Source: an uncultured Aquimarina sp. (GTDB taxonomy: Bacteria; Bacteroidota; Bacteroidia; Flavobacteriales; Flavobacteriaceae). Taken from it: a DNA stretch of 64,000 nt. Position numbers and translations under genes: made by a program. Under the pieces are notes generated by a model. The model made no database searches, was not told the origin of the DNA, and saw nothing but the letters and a program-made list of their open reading frames with translations. Where the stretch lies: the NCBI GenBank assembly GCA_947502885.1, contig CANNBP010000001.1, positions 868,001-932,000 of the forward strand. Direction: 5' to 3'. Shown piece by piece: positions 16,178-24,292 of this stretch (within the stretch, counting starts at the first letter, position 1; the number at the start of each line of letters is the position of its first letter).

Positions 16178-16738
16178 TTGTCAGAAAAGATAAAAAAAAC
16201 ATTAAATAAGTTCAGGAAAACTAAGGAAATTTCTGTCTTAGAAGAGTTTAAATATCTGGAAAATGATTCTTGGGATATTAATTATTGGAATAGAAGTGAA
16301 TTGATATTTGAACTGTATAATAATTTTGATAAAGAAGATAAAGTATTACTCAAATGGCTGATTAACGAAGAAATGAAAGGAGTAGAATTAGAACTTCCTA
16401 CAGAAACTATTCAAATATGTGCTTTTATGCTTTATAAGGTTATGGATATGGATGATATATATGACTTGTATGATATTAAATTTGGAGCTGGAACAGACCT
16501 TCAATGTACTACTGATACTGAATTAATTTTTGGTATAGATAAGGAATTAACAAAAAAATATCTTGAAGAAAATCTTTCAGAAGGCAATAATGAAATTTTG
16601 AACTGTATAAAACATTATGAAAGTTTTGAGACAGCTGTTTATCGAAGTAGAGAAGAATATATAAAATACTTTGAATCTAAAAGAATTAATATGCTCAAAA
16701 CAGATTTTGAAGACATTAAAGAATACTTAACAAAATAA
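16178..16738 (+). CDS. Hypothetical protein, paralogue A of an immunity pair (TTG start)
   Basis: A 186-residue acidic protein. The frame has TAA directly before TTG 16178 and no early ATG, but from this TTG the N-terminus aligns with that of the paralogue at 17524 (KTLNKFRKTKEISVLEEF against KIIDTFKLSKDESLLIDF), so TTG is the likely start, or else an ATG was lost. Shared features further on are LLKWLINEEMKG, CAFMLYKVMDMDDIYDLYD, KFGAGTD and a C-terminal REEYIKYFE. The CAFMLY...YDLYD...KFGAGTD core looks like a conserved helical immunity domain. Function is inferred from position. Confidence 0.78.
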   Translation: MSEKIKKTLNKFRKTKEISVLEEFKYLENDSWDINYWNRSELIFELYNNFDKEDKVLLKWLINEEMKGVELELPTETIQICAFMLYKVMDMDDIYDLYDIKFGAGTDLQCTTDTELIFGIDKELTKKYLEENLSEGNNEILNCIKHYESFETAVYRSREEYIKYFESKRINMLKTDFEDIKEYLTK

Positions 16739-16754
16739 CTACACACAAAACACA

Positions 16755-16928
16755 GTGTATAAAACATAGCTAATGAATGCTCAACCGAAAGGTTTGTGTA
16801 TATTTATTAAGTTCGCCAAATTTTTAAATTTGGCTTTTAAAAGAAAAAAATTAAAAACAAAATATAAAAATTCGACTCTGTGTTAATCCGAGAAGTTAGT
16901 GTCTTTTTGCTCGCTGCGTTTCATACAC
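16755..16928. repeat. Palindromic attC-like intergenic element
   Basis: A left arm GTGTATAAAACATAGC (16755-16770) and the reverse complement of 16913-16928 (GTGTATGAAACGCAGC) match at 13 of 16 positions. Inside are a perfect 9-base stem GCCAAATTT-TT-AAATTTGGC (16815-16834) and an AACC-GAAA-GGTT hairpin (16783-16794). After the right arm comes ACAAGATCGTTAGC. I recall near-identical elements (GTGTATAAAACATAGCTAAT ... ACAAGATCGTTAG) between genes of many marine flavobacteria. Structure and placement suggest a single-strand recombination site or mobile cassette end. It lies between paralogue A and the gene at 16974. Confidence 0.6.
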
Positions 16929-16973
16929 AAGATCGTTAGCTTTCATGAAATGAAATGGATAAATAAAATAAAA

Positions 16974-17432
16974 ATGAGGAAACTAATTCATAGAAAAGAG
17001 ACTTATCTATGGAAAAGAGCTCATTACCATCTTGACAACTCTGAACTCTCAAAATGTTCCGAACTGGTTGTTATTTATCTAGAGAGCTTTAAAAACTCAC
17101 CCATTAAATTACATTTTCGAGAAGAAGATAGTGTATTGATAAACTCAAGAAATGAAAAAGGTAAATGGATGGTCGGTTATCCTGATTCGGGAGTTATTTG
17201 GTTTTCAGATACAGGAAAAACAGCAATTCATGGGGAAAACTCAGATTGCAAACAGATAAATTTAAATAGACCAGCAATAATTATAAAGTTGATTGACTAT
17301 TATTTATCCAATGGTTGGAAACCTAAATCCACCAAGCAAAGTTTTGTGGTAAATAATGCACTTGAAATACTTGAGTTCATTGATTTCCCTAGAGAAAAAA
17401 CAAAAACAACCGATACTACCAAAAGGCATTGA
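16974..17432 (+). CDS. Hypothetical protein on a probable mobile cassette
   Basis: A 152-residue protein. I prefer ATG 16974 (MRKLIHRKETYLWKRAHYHL); ATG 16950 and GTG 16899 are open too, but the latter falls inside the palindromic element. Core blocks: KLHFREEDSVLINSRN, GKWMVGYPDSGVIWFSDTG, NLNRPAIIIKLIDYYLSNGW and VVNNALEILEFI. The family is conserved by eye but unnamed to me. The last residues (TDTTKRH) are encoded by the 43-base spacer repeat, so the natural 3' end may have been replaced when this gene inserted between the paralogue pair. Confidence 0.75.
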   Translation: MRKLIHRKETYLWKRAHYHLDNSELSKCSELVVIYLESFKNSPIKLHFREEDSVLINSRNEKGKWMVGYPDSGVIWFSDTGKTAIHGENSDCKQINLNRPAIIIKLIDYYLSNGWKPKSTKQSFVVNNALEILEFIDFPREKTKTTDTTKRH

Positions 17433-17455
17433 TATTCCCTAAACATGTCGGGATA
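17413..17455 (+). repeat. 43-base spacer repeat upstream of paralogue B
   Basis: The second copy of the 16097-16139 repeat (38 of 43 identical). It overlaps the 3' end and stop codon of the gene at 16974 and precedes the paralogue at 17524, marking the duplication boundary. Confidence 0.7.
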
Positions 17456-17523
17456 TCTACTTTAAGTATATGTCTATTAAGAAGCTTTTTACACTTAATA
17501 TTACTTAGAATAAGGATGAAAAA

Positions 17524-18072
17524 ATGAATAATTACAGAAAAATAATAGATACATTCAAATTAAGTAAAGACGAATCATTATTGATTGATTTTGGGTGTAT
17601 TGATAGTGGAAAATATAGTGACAAAAACTACTCAAATAGAAAAAACCTTATTTTAGAATTATACAGTGATTATTCTGCAGAGGATAAACCACTTTTAAAA
17701 TGGTTGTTGAAAGAAGAATTAAAAGGGTTTGAATTTGATATTCCTGTTTACACGGCGGATTTATGCGCTTTTATGCTATACAAGTATATGGAAATGGTAG
17801 ATATATATTACTTGTATGATGCTAAATTTGGTGCAGGTTCGGATAATGAAGCATATATTGATGTAGAATTAATTTTTGGGCAAAATAGAGATGAGACGAA
17901 AACATTCTTGAGAAATGAAAAAACGCAACTAGAACTGAATAGTGAAATCCTTGAAACTATTGAATGGTATGAGTCAAACCCCAATGCAAAATTTAAAAGT
18001 AGCGAAGAGTACATTATTTATTTTGAAACGGTAAAAGCGAATAACATAAAATCTGATTTAGAAGAATATTAA
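17524..18072 (+). CDS. Hypothetical protein, paralogue B of an immunity pair
   Basis: A 182-residue acidic protein with a normal ATG. It shares the full-length layout of the protein at 16178: LLKWLLKEELKGFEFDIPV, CAFMLYKYMEMVDIYYLYD, KFGAGSD, ELIFGQNRDET and SSEEYIIYFE. Divergence is spread along the sequence, and both copies keep the aromatic/acidic core, as expected for duplicated immunity genes adapting to different toxin variants. That interpretation is inference; the paralogy itself is clear by eye. Confidence 0.8.
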   Translation: MNNYRKIIDTFKLSKDESLLIDFGCIDSGKYSDKNYSNRKNLILELYSDYSAEDKPLLKWLLKEELKGFEFDIPVYTADLCAFMLYKYMEMVDIYYLYDAKFGAGSDNEAYIDVELIFGQNRDETKTFLRNEKTQLELNSEILETIEWYESNPNAKFKSSEEYIIYFETVKANNIKSDLEEY

Positions 18073-18158
18073 AAAATACTATAGCTAAATCATTTGTAAC
18101 GGACATTAAAGCGACCATTTATAAGAACTGTTAGACATACAAGTATAAAATGATAATT

Positions 18159-18614
18159 ATGAAACAAATAATAACACTACTGACACTTTTAGCATTGTTG
18201 ACAATTTCTTGTGATAGTGTAAAGAAAAAAACAAAAGAAACTATTAATAAAGGAGGTGAGACCATTGGTAAAACAGCAACCGAATTTTTTGAAGGCGTTT
18301 CGGAAGGAGTTGACAAGACACTTCAATGTGAATTGAACTTATCTCAAGACCTTATTAGCAAAGGGTTAAAAACAGGCAAATTCTCAATTGAAAATGATTC
18401 AGAAGGTGGGGAAAATAATCTTTTGACTCTATATCTCATTTTTGAAAAAGATCTTGAAACTACATTGGCAATCAAAGCTTTTGATAAGAATAACCTTGAA
18501 ATTGGAAGGACAAAAATGAAAATTGATGGCAAAGAAGGAAACGCAGGATATTATGACTTTGTTTTTGATAAACGGACTTATATTGAAGTAAAAAGTACCA
18601 TAACTATAGAGTAA
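18159..18614 (+). CDS. Predicted lipoprotein, immunity-array member
   Basis: A 151-residue protein starting at ATG 18159 (ATG 18150 is also in frame). Leader: IITLLTLLALLTISCDS, with ISC as lipobox. A Lys/Thr-rich linker (VKKKTKETINKGGETIGKTA) precedes a beta-rich domain (LTLYLIFEKDLETTLAIKAF, EIGRTKMKIDGKEGNAGYYD). The linker-plus-domain layout resembles small Bacteroidota lipoproteins with a helical stalk. No enzyme motif is seen. It would sit in the periplasm facing incoming toxins if it is an immunity protein. Confidence 0.78.
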   Translation: MKQIITLLTLLALLTISCDSVKKKTKETINKGGETIGKTATEFFEGVSEGVDKTLQCELNLSQDLISKGLKTGKFSIENDSEGGENNLLTLYLIFEKDLETTLAIKAFDKNNLEIGRTKMKIDGKEGNAGYYDFVFDKRTYIEVKSTITIE

Positions 18615-18673
18615 AATCTGGGCCAACACTTTGTAAAATGAATTAAAACGCATTTTTCAATAACCGTTATTAA

Positions 18674-18853
18674 AAGCAATTAAAAAATCAACATTGGAGG
18701 ATAATAACAAAATCTGAACATACAAAAGAATATGAACAGAGATATTCTGAATGGGAAAAAGATTCTTCAAGAAAATTTGATTCTTATTATGGCGAGTTTG
18801 TTCAACAAATGCTGATAATCGAAGAATTGAAAACAGCTGGTAAAAACTTATAA
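18674..18853 (+). pseudogene. Gene remnant without start codon
   Basis: In the 283-base gap before the second LRR gene, one frame is open from just after TAA 18671-18673 to TAA 18851-18853 and reads 59 codons with protein-like content (EYEQRYSEWEKDSSRKFDSY, FVQQMLIIEELKTAGKNL). There is no ATG near its 5' end. It looks like the C-terminal part of a lost gene. No family is recognised. Confidence 0.42.
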
Positions 18854-18897
18854 AAACAAAGTTGGTTATGTAAATTAAATAAGAAGAATAACAACAG

Positions 18898-20955
18898 ATG
18901 GACAAACTTAAAAACATAGAAGAAGCACTCGGCATACAATTCGAAAAACATGATTATGGTAAAGAGCAAACCAATACCTATGAATATTTTGAACATTACA
19001 AGAGAGTAACTTCATTAACCATTCAGAATGTAAGTATTGACAATCTGAATCTCTTTCTCCACCTGGTCAAAGAAGTGTCTAGATTAACTTTTATCAATTG
19101 TACGATTAAGGATATTAGTGACTTAATTAAGTTTGAAATCCTGCGTGAACTTACTTTGGATAAGGTAACCATTGGAAATATAGATGAGTTGTACAGTGAC
19201 AAGATTTGTACAACTGCTTATGATGGTAATTTAAAACATATCAATCTTAAAAATATCACCATTGACCATCTAGCGGTGTTACAACCCATGGCAAAAAAAA
19301 TCGATCATATTTTTATTACAGATTGTATCGTTCATAACTTTTATGAAATTAATCTTTTCCCAAAATTGTATGATTTACGACTCGATGGAGTAACTATTAA
19401 ACAATCAGACAACGATATTATTCATAAAGCAAAACCTGACAGGAATTTTATCAGGATTCTATTAAGCAATATGTCCTTTGATGTTATAGACTTATTTTTA
19501 CCTATATCAGAAAATGTAAAACATATTGGTTTAAATAGTTGTACAATTAATTCAATTAAACACTTATATCAATTTTCTAAGCTAGAACGTTTAGATATGG
19601 ATACCAGCACTAGTATAAAAGATCAACAACTGTCTCAGGATACATCAAGCACGTTTGCTATAAACTATTGTTCATTGGGAGAAGAAAGACCTTATCCAAA
19701 AGCAAAAGTCAACTTGCAAAACTTAGCCTCTATAGCACATTATATCAAAAGCTTAGAATTTCATCAATACGTACCTGATGATATGTCGTTTTTACAACAC
19801 TTTACCCAGCTCGAAAAATTAGAATTTGAATATAGTAGGGTTACCATTAACAATTTTATACCCATAGCACCTCAAATAAAAGAATTGTATTTCAGTCAAT
19901 CAGAATTAAAAGAATCAGCGCAATTAGAAGCGTTTACACAATTAGAAAAAATTACATTTTATACCAATCCGCATGAAAAAGGGTTGATGGATTTAAAAAA
20001 ACTCTTACCGTTAAAACATCAACTAAAAAAATTAAACATAGATGAAGATGAGGTAAAAAACGTTTCGTGCATCAAAGAATTTACAGTACTAGAATCTCTA
20101 GACATAACAGTAACCTCTATTGCCGAAGCAAAAAGTATTTTAGCATTTAAAACCCTTAAACGATTACGATTATTCATAGATATTGAACCCGAACCAGAAG
20201 ATACTATAGCTATAGATGTAAGTACTATAACGAACATAGAGATTCTAGAACTTTGGTGTTATTTTTCTATTGAATTTATAGGTATAGAACATCTTCAAAA
20301 GTTAAAAAACTTGACACTTTATGGAAATTTAAAAAATACAAGATTAGATACCCTACATAACCTAAAATACTTAAGATTAGATGAAGATACTGATATAAAT
20401 GAAATACGTTCTATAAGATCTTTAAAAACGCTAGTACTAGAAGCATCAGAAGAATCTAAAGTTGATACTTTAGAGCAATTTCCTAATTTAGAAAATGTAA
20501 ACATTAGCGGTACTTCTAAAATTAATTTAGGAAAACTGAATAAACTTAAAGTTTTAAAAGTACAATGTGATTTAAATTTAGAAGAAATAACAGCTTTTAA
20601 TGATTTGCCTAACCTTGAAAAACTAGACTTAAGTACGTGTAATATAAATCATGTAAATAATTTAGAAAAACTTACGAATTTAAAGGTATTAGATCTTTCA
20701 GAAAATGGTGGGATAGAAAATATAGATGGATTAAGAAATCTCAAAAAGTTAGAGGAACTCAATTTATTTGATAACAAAATTTCTGATATCAGTGTATTAA
20801 ACACACTCCCTAATTTAAAAGAAGTCAATTTAGCATGTAACGGTTTAGAAAAAAAAGAATACCTATCCCAACTAAAAAAACCAGAAATAGCTATTTTTTA
20901 CAGCTTACCCTTTATACCTTTTCGGATATGGGACAATCAATATTTTGAATTGTAA
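18898..20955 (+). CDS. Leucine-rich-repeat protein (paralogue 2), 685 residues
   Basis: The same length and layout as the protein at 13650. N-terminus LKNIEEALGIQFEKHDYG; strongly shared block near residues 105-170 (TAYDGNLKHINLKNITIDHL, AVLQPMAKKIDHIFI, LYDLRLDGVTIKQ); a more diverged middle; then regular LRRs (LPNLEKLDLSTCNINHVNNL, LKKLEELNLFDNKISDISVL) and a cap ending IPFRIWDNQYFEL. No signal peptide. The conserved ends with a variable middle suggest selection on the concave binding surface. It probably binds a specific partner protein; an immunity role is inferred. Confidence 0.85.
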   Translation: MDKLKNIEEALGIQFEKHDYGKEQTNTYEYFEHYKRVTSLTIQNVSIDNLNLFLHLVKEVSRLTFINCTIKDISDLIKFEILRELTLDKVTIGNIDELYSDKICTTAYDGNLKHINLKNITIDHLAVLQPMAKKIDHIFITDCIVHNFYEINLFPKLYDLRLDGVTIKQSDNDIIHKAKPDRNFIRILLSNMSFDVIDLFLPISENVKHIGLNSCTINSIKHLYQFSKLERLDMDTSTSIKDQQLSQDTSSTFAINYCSLGEERPYPKAKVNLQNLASIAHYIKSLEFHQYVPDDMSFLQHFTQLEKLEFEYSRVTINNFIPIAPQIKELYFSQSELKESAQLEAFTQLEKITFYTNPHEKGLMDLKKLLPLKHQLKKLNIDEDEVKNVSCIKEFTVLESLDITVTSIAEAKSILAFKTLKRLRLFIDIEPEPEDTIAIDVSTITNIEILELWCYFSIEFIGIEHLQKLKNLTLYGNLKNTRLDTLHNLKYLRLDEDTDINEIRSIRSLKTLVLEASEESKVDTLEQFPNLENVNISGTSKINLGKLNKLKVLKVQCDLNLEEITAFNDLPNLEKLDLSTCNINHVNNLEKLTNLKVLDLSENGGIENIDGLRNLKKLEELNLFDNKISDISVLNTLPNLKEVNLACNGLEKKEYLSQLKKPEIAIFYSLPFIPFRIWDNQYFEL

Positions 20956-21006
20956 ATCTGCATACTTTTAAACGAAATCTAAATAAACAATATCAACCTT
21001 TAATTA

Positions 21007-21426
21007 ATGACCAAAAAAGAAGCAATAGAACTTTTAAAACACCATAGTTTTACTCATGATAACCATTCACATTCAAAAAGTGAAAAAGGTTTTTTGGGAA
21101 TGTTAAGACCTTTTAAAGGAGAACTTATTGAATCTAATTTCCACGAATTAATGAATGTATTAAAAACCTTAAAAGGACAGTTTGAACAAGAATGCATAGA
21201 TCGAGAATTAATTTCAAAATTCTGGAGTATTTGTCAGTTAAGTAAATCTTGGGGAATTGAGAGAAATGGTATGTTAAGAAGTAATAATTTAATATCTAAA
21301 AAACAAGTAGAAACACTATCAGATTGGGTAGATTGTATTTCATACACTATAATGAATTTATTAGAGGGAGTATCAGAAAAAGTAGCTTTTGAACATTATA
21401 ATTATAATTTTACAGATAAGAAATAA
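21007..21426 (+). CDS. Conserved hypothetical protein, immunity-array member
   Basis: A 139-residue helical protein with the pattern GFLGMLRPFKGELIESNFHE, then LISKFWSICQLSKSWGIE, then GMLRSNNLISKKQVETLSDW and DWVDCISYTIMNLLEG. I recall this combination as a widespread small protein family found near Rhs and other toxin genes across Proteobacteria and Bacteroidota, with no published role known to me. No membrane segment is evident. It sits 51 bases after the LRR gene. Confidence 0.8.
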   Translation: MTKKEAIELLKHHSFTHDNHSHSKSEKGFLGMLRPFKGELIESNFHELMNVLKTLKGQFEQECIDRELISKFWSICQLSKSWGIERNGMLRSNNLISKKQVETLSDWVDCISYTIMNLLEGVSEKVAFEHYNYNFTDKK

Positions 21427-21512
21427 TCGAATGTGTAATAAATACATAAAAAATAACCTAAAATTGAGAATTAATTAAATTCAATAGAAAGTTATCATTA
21501 ATGTATAACAAC

Positions 21513-22019
21513 ATGAAACTAAAAACACCTATAGAAATTGACTTTTTAGAGTTTTTTAAAACAGGAAAGTTTGATTATTTAAAATTAGGACAAACCAAAG
21601 AATGGATCGTTAATAATTTTCCTGATCCAGATTGTTATGACTCTAGCTTTTTAACCGAAGAAGTCAATATCTGGACCTATGGTGGTATTGAACTTTTTTT
21701 TGAAAACAAAAAGCTCTATTTGATTTTTTCTGACTATTGGTACGAAGGAAAATTATCTGATACCAAACAATTGAAACTCAACAAATGGATTTTTGAAGAT
21801 ATTGATAAACTAAATCTATTATATGTGTTGAGTAAACTAAATGAACATGATATTGATTACAAAAAGAAAGCAGACAATCTAGGGGTTTTATTACGCCTAA
21901 AAAGTGGTGTTGAACTCACTTTTGAGAATATTGAAGATATAAAAGGATTAAGTACAAACGACTTTCACCTCACCTCTTTTAGTTTGGTTGCAGAAAATCC
22001 ATACCGTTGGAAAGAATGA
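21513..22019 (+). CDS. Conserved hypothetical protein, immunity-array member
   Basis: A 168-residue acidic protein. ATG 21513 is chosen (MKLKTPIEIDFLEFFKTGKF); ATG 21501 is in frame and gives four more residues. The phrases GKFDYLKLGQTKEWIVNNFP, IWTYGGIELFFENKKLYLIF and VLLRLKSGVELTFENIED form a pattern I recall as a common immunity-locus family. It is probably cytoplasmic. No catalytic residues stand out. Confidence 0.8.
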   Translation: MKLKTPIEIDFLEFFKTGKFDYLKLGQTKEWIVNNFPDPDCYDSSFLTEEVNIWTYGGIELFFENKKLYLIFSDYWYEGKLSDTKQLKLNKWIFEDIDKLNLLYVLSKLNEHDIDYKKKADNLGVLLRLKSGVELTFENIEDIKGLSTNDFHLTSFSLVAENPYRWKE

Positions 22020-22111
22020 TTTTTGAATTACACTTGGCAATTGTAGACTCGTTCTACGAATATTAGTTAATTGTGTGGTATACATCATTGTAACCTTTAA
22101 AACAAAATAGT

Positions 22112-22573
22112 ATGATTAAAAAAATAGCAGTACAAATGAATATATTGACTTTTTCGATTTTCTTTTTTAGCTTAAGTATAATAGGTCAAGAAATGAAAAA
22201 TACAACCAATGTTTATAAAACTGAACTAGAAAAAGGAACCTGGATTACAGATAAAATCTTAGGGTTAGACACTAATGTTAAGAAGTATACTTTGGCAAAA
22301 TTCACTCAAAGAAAATTTGCGGGAAACTTGACTACTTTTTCAAACAAAGCGAGTTATACCAGTGAGTATGTTTCTCATTGTGGAAATGACAATTTTACCA
22401 CTGTGGTCGGAAAATATAAATTCCTTGATCAAAATAGAATAGTGATTTCTGTTGATGCTGTTTCTTATCATGGCGAATGGGAAAAACCAACCGAATATAG
22501 AAAACTAGAAGAATTCATCTTTACGATTTCAAAATCTGAAGACACCATAGTTTTTACAAGACTAAATGATTAG
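22112..22573 (+). CDS. Secreted hypothetical protein, immunity-array member
   Basis: A 153-residue protein with a hydrophobic leader (ILTFSIFFFSLSIIGQE) consistent with a signal peptide cleaved near IIGQ. The mature part is beta-rich: EKGTWITDKILG, FAGNLTTFSNKASYTSEYVS, NFTTVVGKYKFLDQNRIVIS. This resembles a small extracellular or periplasmic beta-barrel or lipocalin-like fold. The single cysteine in VSHCGND is not paired. Function is unknown; envelope immunity is possible. Confidence 0.75.
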   Translation: MIKKIAVQMNILTFSIFFFSLSIIGQEMKNTTNVYKTELEKGTWITDKILGLDTNVKKYTLAKFTQRKFAGNLTTFSNKASYTSEYVSHCGNDNFTTVVGKYKFLDQNRIVISVDAVSYHGEWEKPTEYRKLEEFIFTISKSEDTIVFTRLND

Positions 22574-22608
22574 AAAAACATAGTATTCAAAACCTAAACA
22601 AAATACAT

Positions 22609-23040
22609 ATGCACATCAGAGATATCTATAGCGGAATAATTAATGGTATGGAATCTGATGATAGACAAGTCCAGTGGAACACCATGGTAAAATGGTGTAC
22701 GCTATGGATTGACGTACAGCATAAAGAATTGACCCCGCTTCTTGAATTAATAAAAGAGCTTAAAGAAATTGGTTTTTGGGAGCGATACTACCCAAGTCAA
22801 TCTCATTACGCTTTAGGGCTTTCTTTAGGTAAAAATTATGATGAACGATATGATTTACCCATGGTATATATCAGATATAACTCAGATAAAAACAACTTTG
22901 ACGTTCAATATCAAAAAGGACAAGGAGGGGAAACTACAAGAGTAGACTGCGGAAACAAACTATCAGAAAATGATTTTGAGGACATAGTACTCTGGTTAAA
23001 CGATAAAACAAACAACATTAGGAACCTTGAAAATGACTAA
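22609..23040 (+). CDS. Hypothetical protein, immunity-array member
   Basis: A 143-residue acidic soluble protein. Helical N-terminus with WNTMVKWCTLWIDVQHKELT, a central FWERYYPSQSHYALGLSLG and a C-terminal QGGETTRVDCGNKLSENDFE. The next gene's ATG (23033) lies inside its last codons (8-base overlap), so expression is coupled. The family is unnamed to me, but the layout fits immunity proteins. Confidence 0.77.
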   Translation: MHIRDIYSGIINGMESDDRQVQWNTMVKWCTLWIDVQHKELTPLLELIKELKEIGFWERYYPSQSHYALGLSLGKNYDERYDLPMVYIRYNSDKNNFDVQYQKGQGGETTRVDCGNKLSENDFEDIVLWLNDKTNNIRNLEND

Positions 23041-23638
23041 CAAAGAAGCACTAATAAATGATATATATCAGGCTTTTAAAAATATTAAGCTCGAAGATGG
23101 TATTGGTTTATGGGAAGCACAGGGGCATGACGATAGGTTAAGCAAACTAGAATGCAAAAAACTAAGGGCCAAAGATGTAAAAGAAGATTGGAACAACATC
23201 CCATTAATTCATCTATATCAGTGCAGTAGTTCATTAACATTTTTTGATGCCAAAGGAATGCGTTTTCATACACCCATGTTTTTACTCTATGCCTTAGGAG
23301 TTTTTCAAAAAGAACAAGAAGAATTGCAAAAAAATGGACTTTTAAATGGTTGTTCTGAACCGGATATAGAAAATAGGTTACAAACTATTACCAATTACGA
23401 TCAAGATTCATTAGAATACCAACAATTATATGCCGAACCGTTTTCATTATTTTCTGGCAAGCAATTAAAATGTATTACAAAATTCCTTGAGTATAAATTG
23501 AGTGAATTAGAAACGTATTATAAAAGTGATGAGGCAAAGGAATTAGGGTTATTACCAGAGATGGTCAAATACAACAGTGATTATTTACAATTGCAAGAAG
23601 CATTAAACTGCTGGATACACAATTTTGAAATCGAATAA
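23033..23638 (+). CDS. DUF6714-like protein, immunity-array member
   Basis: A 201-residue soluble protein from ATG 23033. The segment LWEAQGHDDRLSKLECKKLR, then KEDWNNIPLIHLYQCSSSLT and FFDAKGMRFHTPMFLLYAL, matches the DDR...DW-x2-IP...C-x2-SL-x-F-x-D-x2-G-x-RF-x-x-P pattern I associate with the DUF6714 family. That family frequently accompanies toxin/immunity loci; no biochemical role is known to me. The final helix (GKQLKCITKFLEYKLSELET) is typical of the family end. Confidence 0.78.
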   Translation: MTNKEALINDIYQAFKNIKLEDGIGLWEAQGHDDRLSKLECKKLRAKDVKEDWNNIPLIHLYQCSSSLTFFDAKGMRFHTPMFLLYALGVFQKEQEELQKNGLLNGCSEPDIENRLQTITNYDQDSLEYQQLYAEPFSLFSGKQLKCITKFLEYKLSELETYYKSDEAKELGLLPEMVKYNSDYLQLQEALNCWIHNFEIE

Positions 23639-23758
23639 GTGTTGAAACGATCATAAGTATGTTGATTTCGATCAAATTATAGCTTCGGATCTAGAACAGT
23701 CTTCTCACATTTAATAACAAGAAAGCTTTTTAACCCTGTTTAAGAGTCTCTTTTTTGG

Positions 23759-23800
23759 CAAATATTAATTCTCCCTTTACGAATATAGTTTAACTATAGT
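23759..23800 (+). repeat. Recurrent intergenic block, diverged copy
   Basis: In the 248-base gap 23639-23886, bases 23759-23800 match the block of 9841 and 11879 at most positions (AAATATTAATTCTC, then TACGAATATAGTTTAACTATAG). The order of conserved words is the same, with a few substitutions. Nothing else in the gap is coding by eye. Confidence 0.45.
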
Positions 23801-23886
23801 ACCGTAACAGAAATAAGCTTAAATTAGTTATACTCAATGAATTTAAAAATGAGTCTAAAGAATTTGAATACATCATTAAAATCTAA

Positions 23887-24267
23887 ATGAAACTAAAACT
23901 ACTAACTATATCACTTACAATTTCAACAATACTGCTTGGGGGTTTAGCATATATGTATTATTTGGAAGCAAATTTTCATGCCAAAGTAATTAAAGATAGA
24001 GAATTGACAATTACTAATTACAAAAAAGTGATCAATGCCATAGGAAGATCTGGAGGTGTGCCTGTCAACAAGTTAAAAGCAGAACTAAAAAAGGAGTTTG
24101 AAATTAATGATAAAATAGGCTATAGTGGCCATAGCAAAGAATATTATTATATCCTGTATCCAAAGAAATATGAGGTGGATGCTACAGAAATATGGGATTT
24201 TATGGGGCTTGAATTAACGCTCGATGAACAGGAAGAGTTCAAAACCATACATATGTATAAACCTTAA
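23887..24267 (+). CDS. Small single-pass membrane protein, immunity-array member
   Basis: A 126-residue protein with an N-terminal hydrophobic segment (LLTISLTISTILLGGLAYMY, residues 5-24) that reads as a signal anchor because no clear cleavage site follows. The outer domain is charged: DRELTITNYKKVINAIGRSG, NKLKAELKKEFEINDKI and DATEIWDFMGLELTLDEQEE. It is not recognised. Its 3' end comes close to the next gene (26 bases). Confidence 0.72.
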   Translation: MKLKLLTISLTISTILLGGLAYMYYLEANFHAKVIKDRELTITNYKKVINAIGRSGGVPVNKLKAELKKEFEINDKIGYSGHSKEYYYILYPKKYEVDATEIWDFMGLELTLDEQEEFKTIHMYKP

Positions 24268-24292
24268 TATAAAACATGCTCGAAACATTGTT

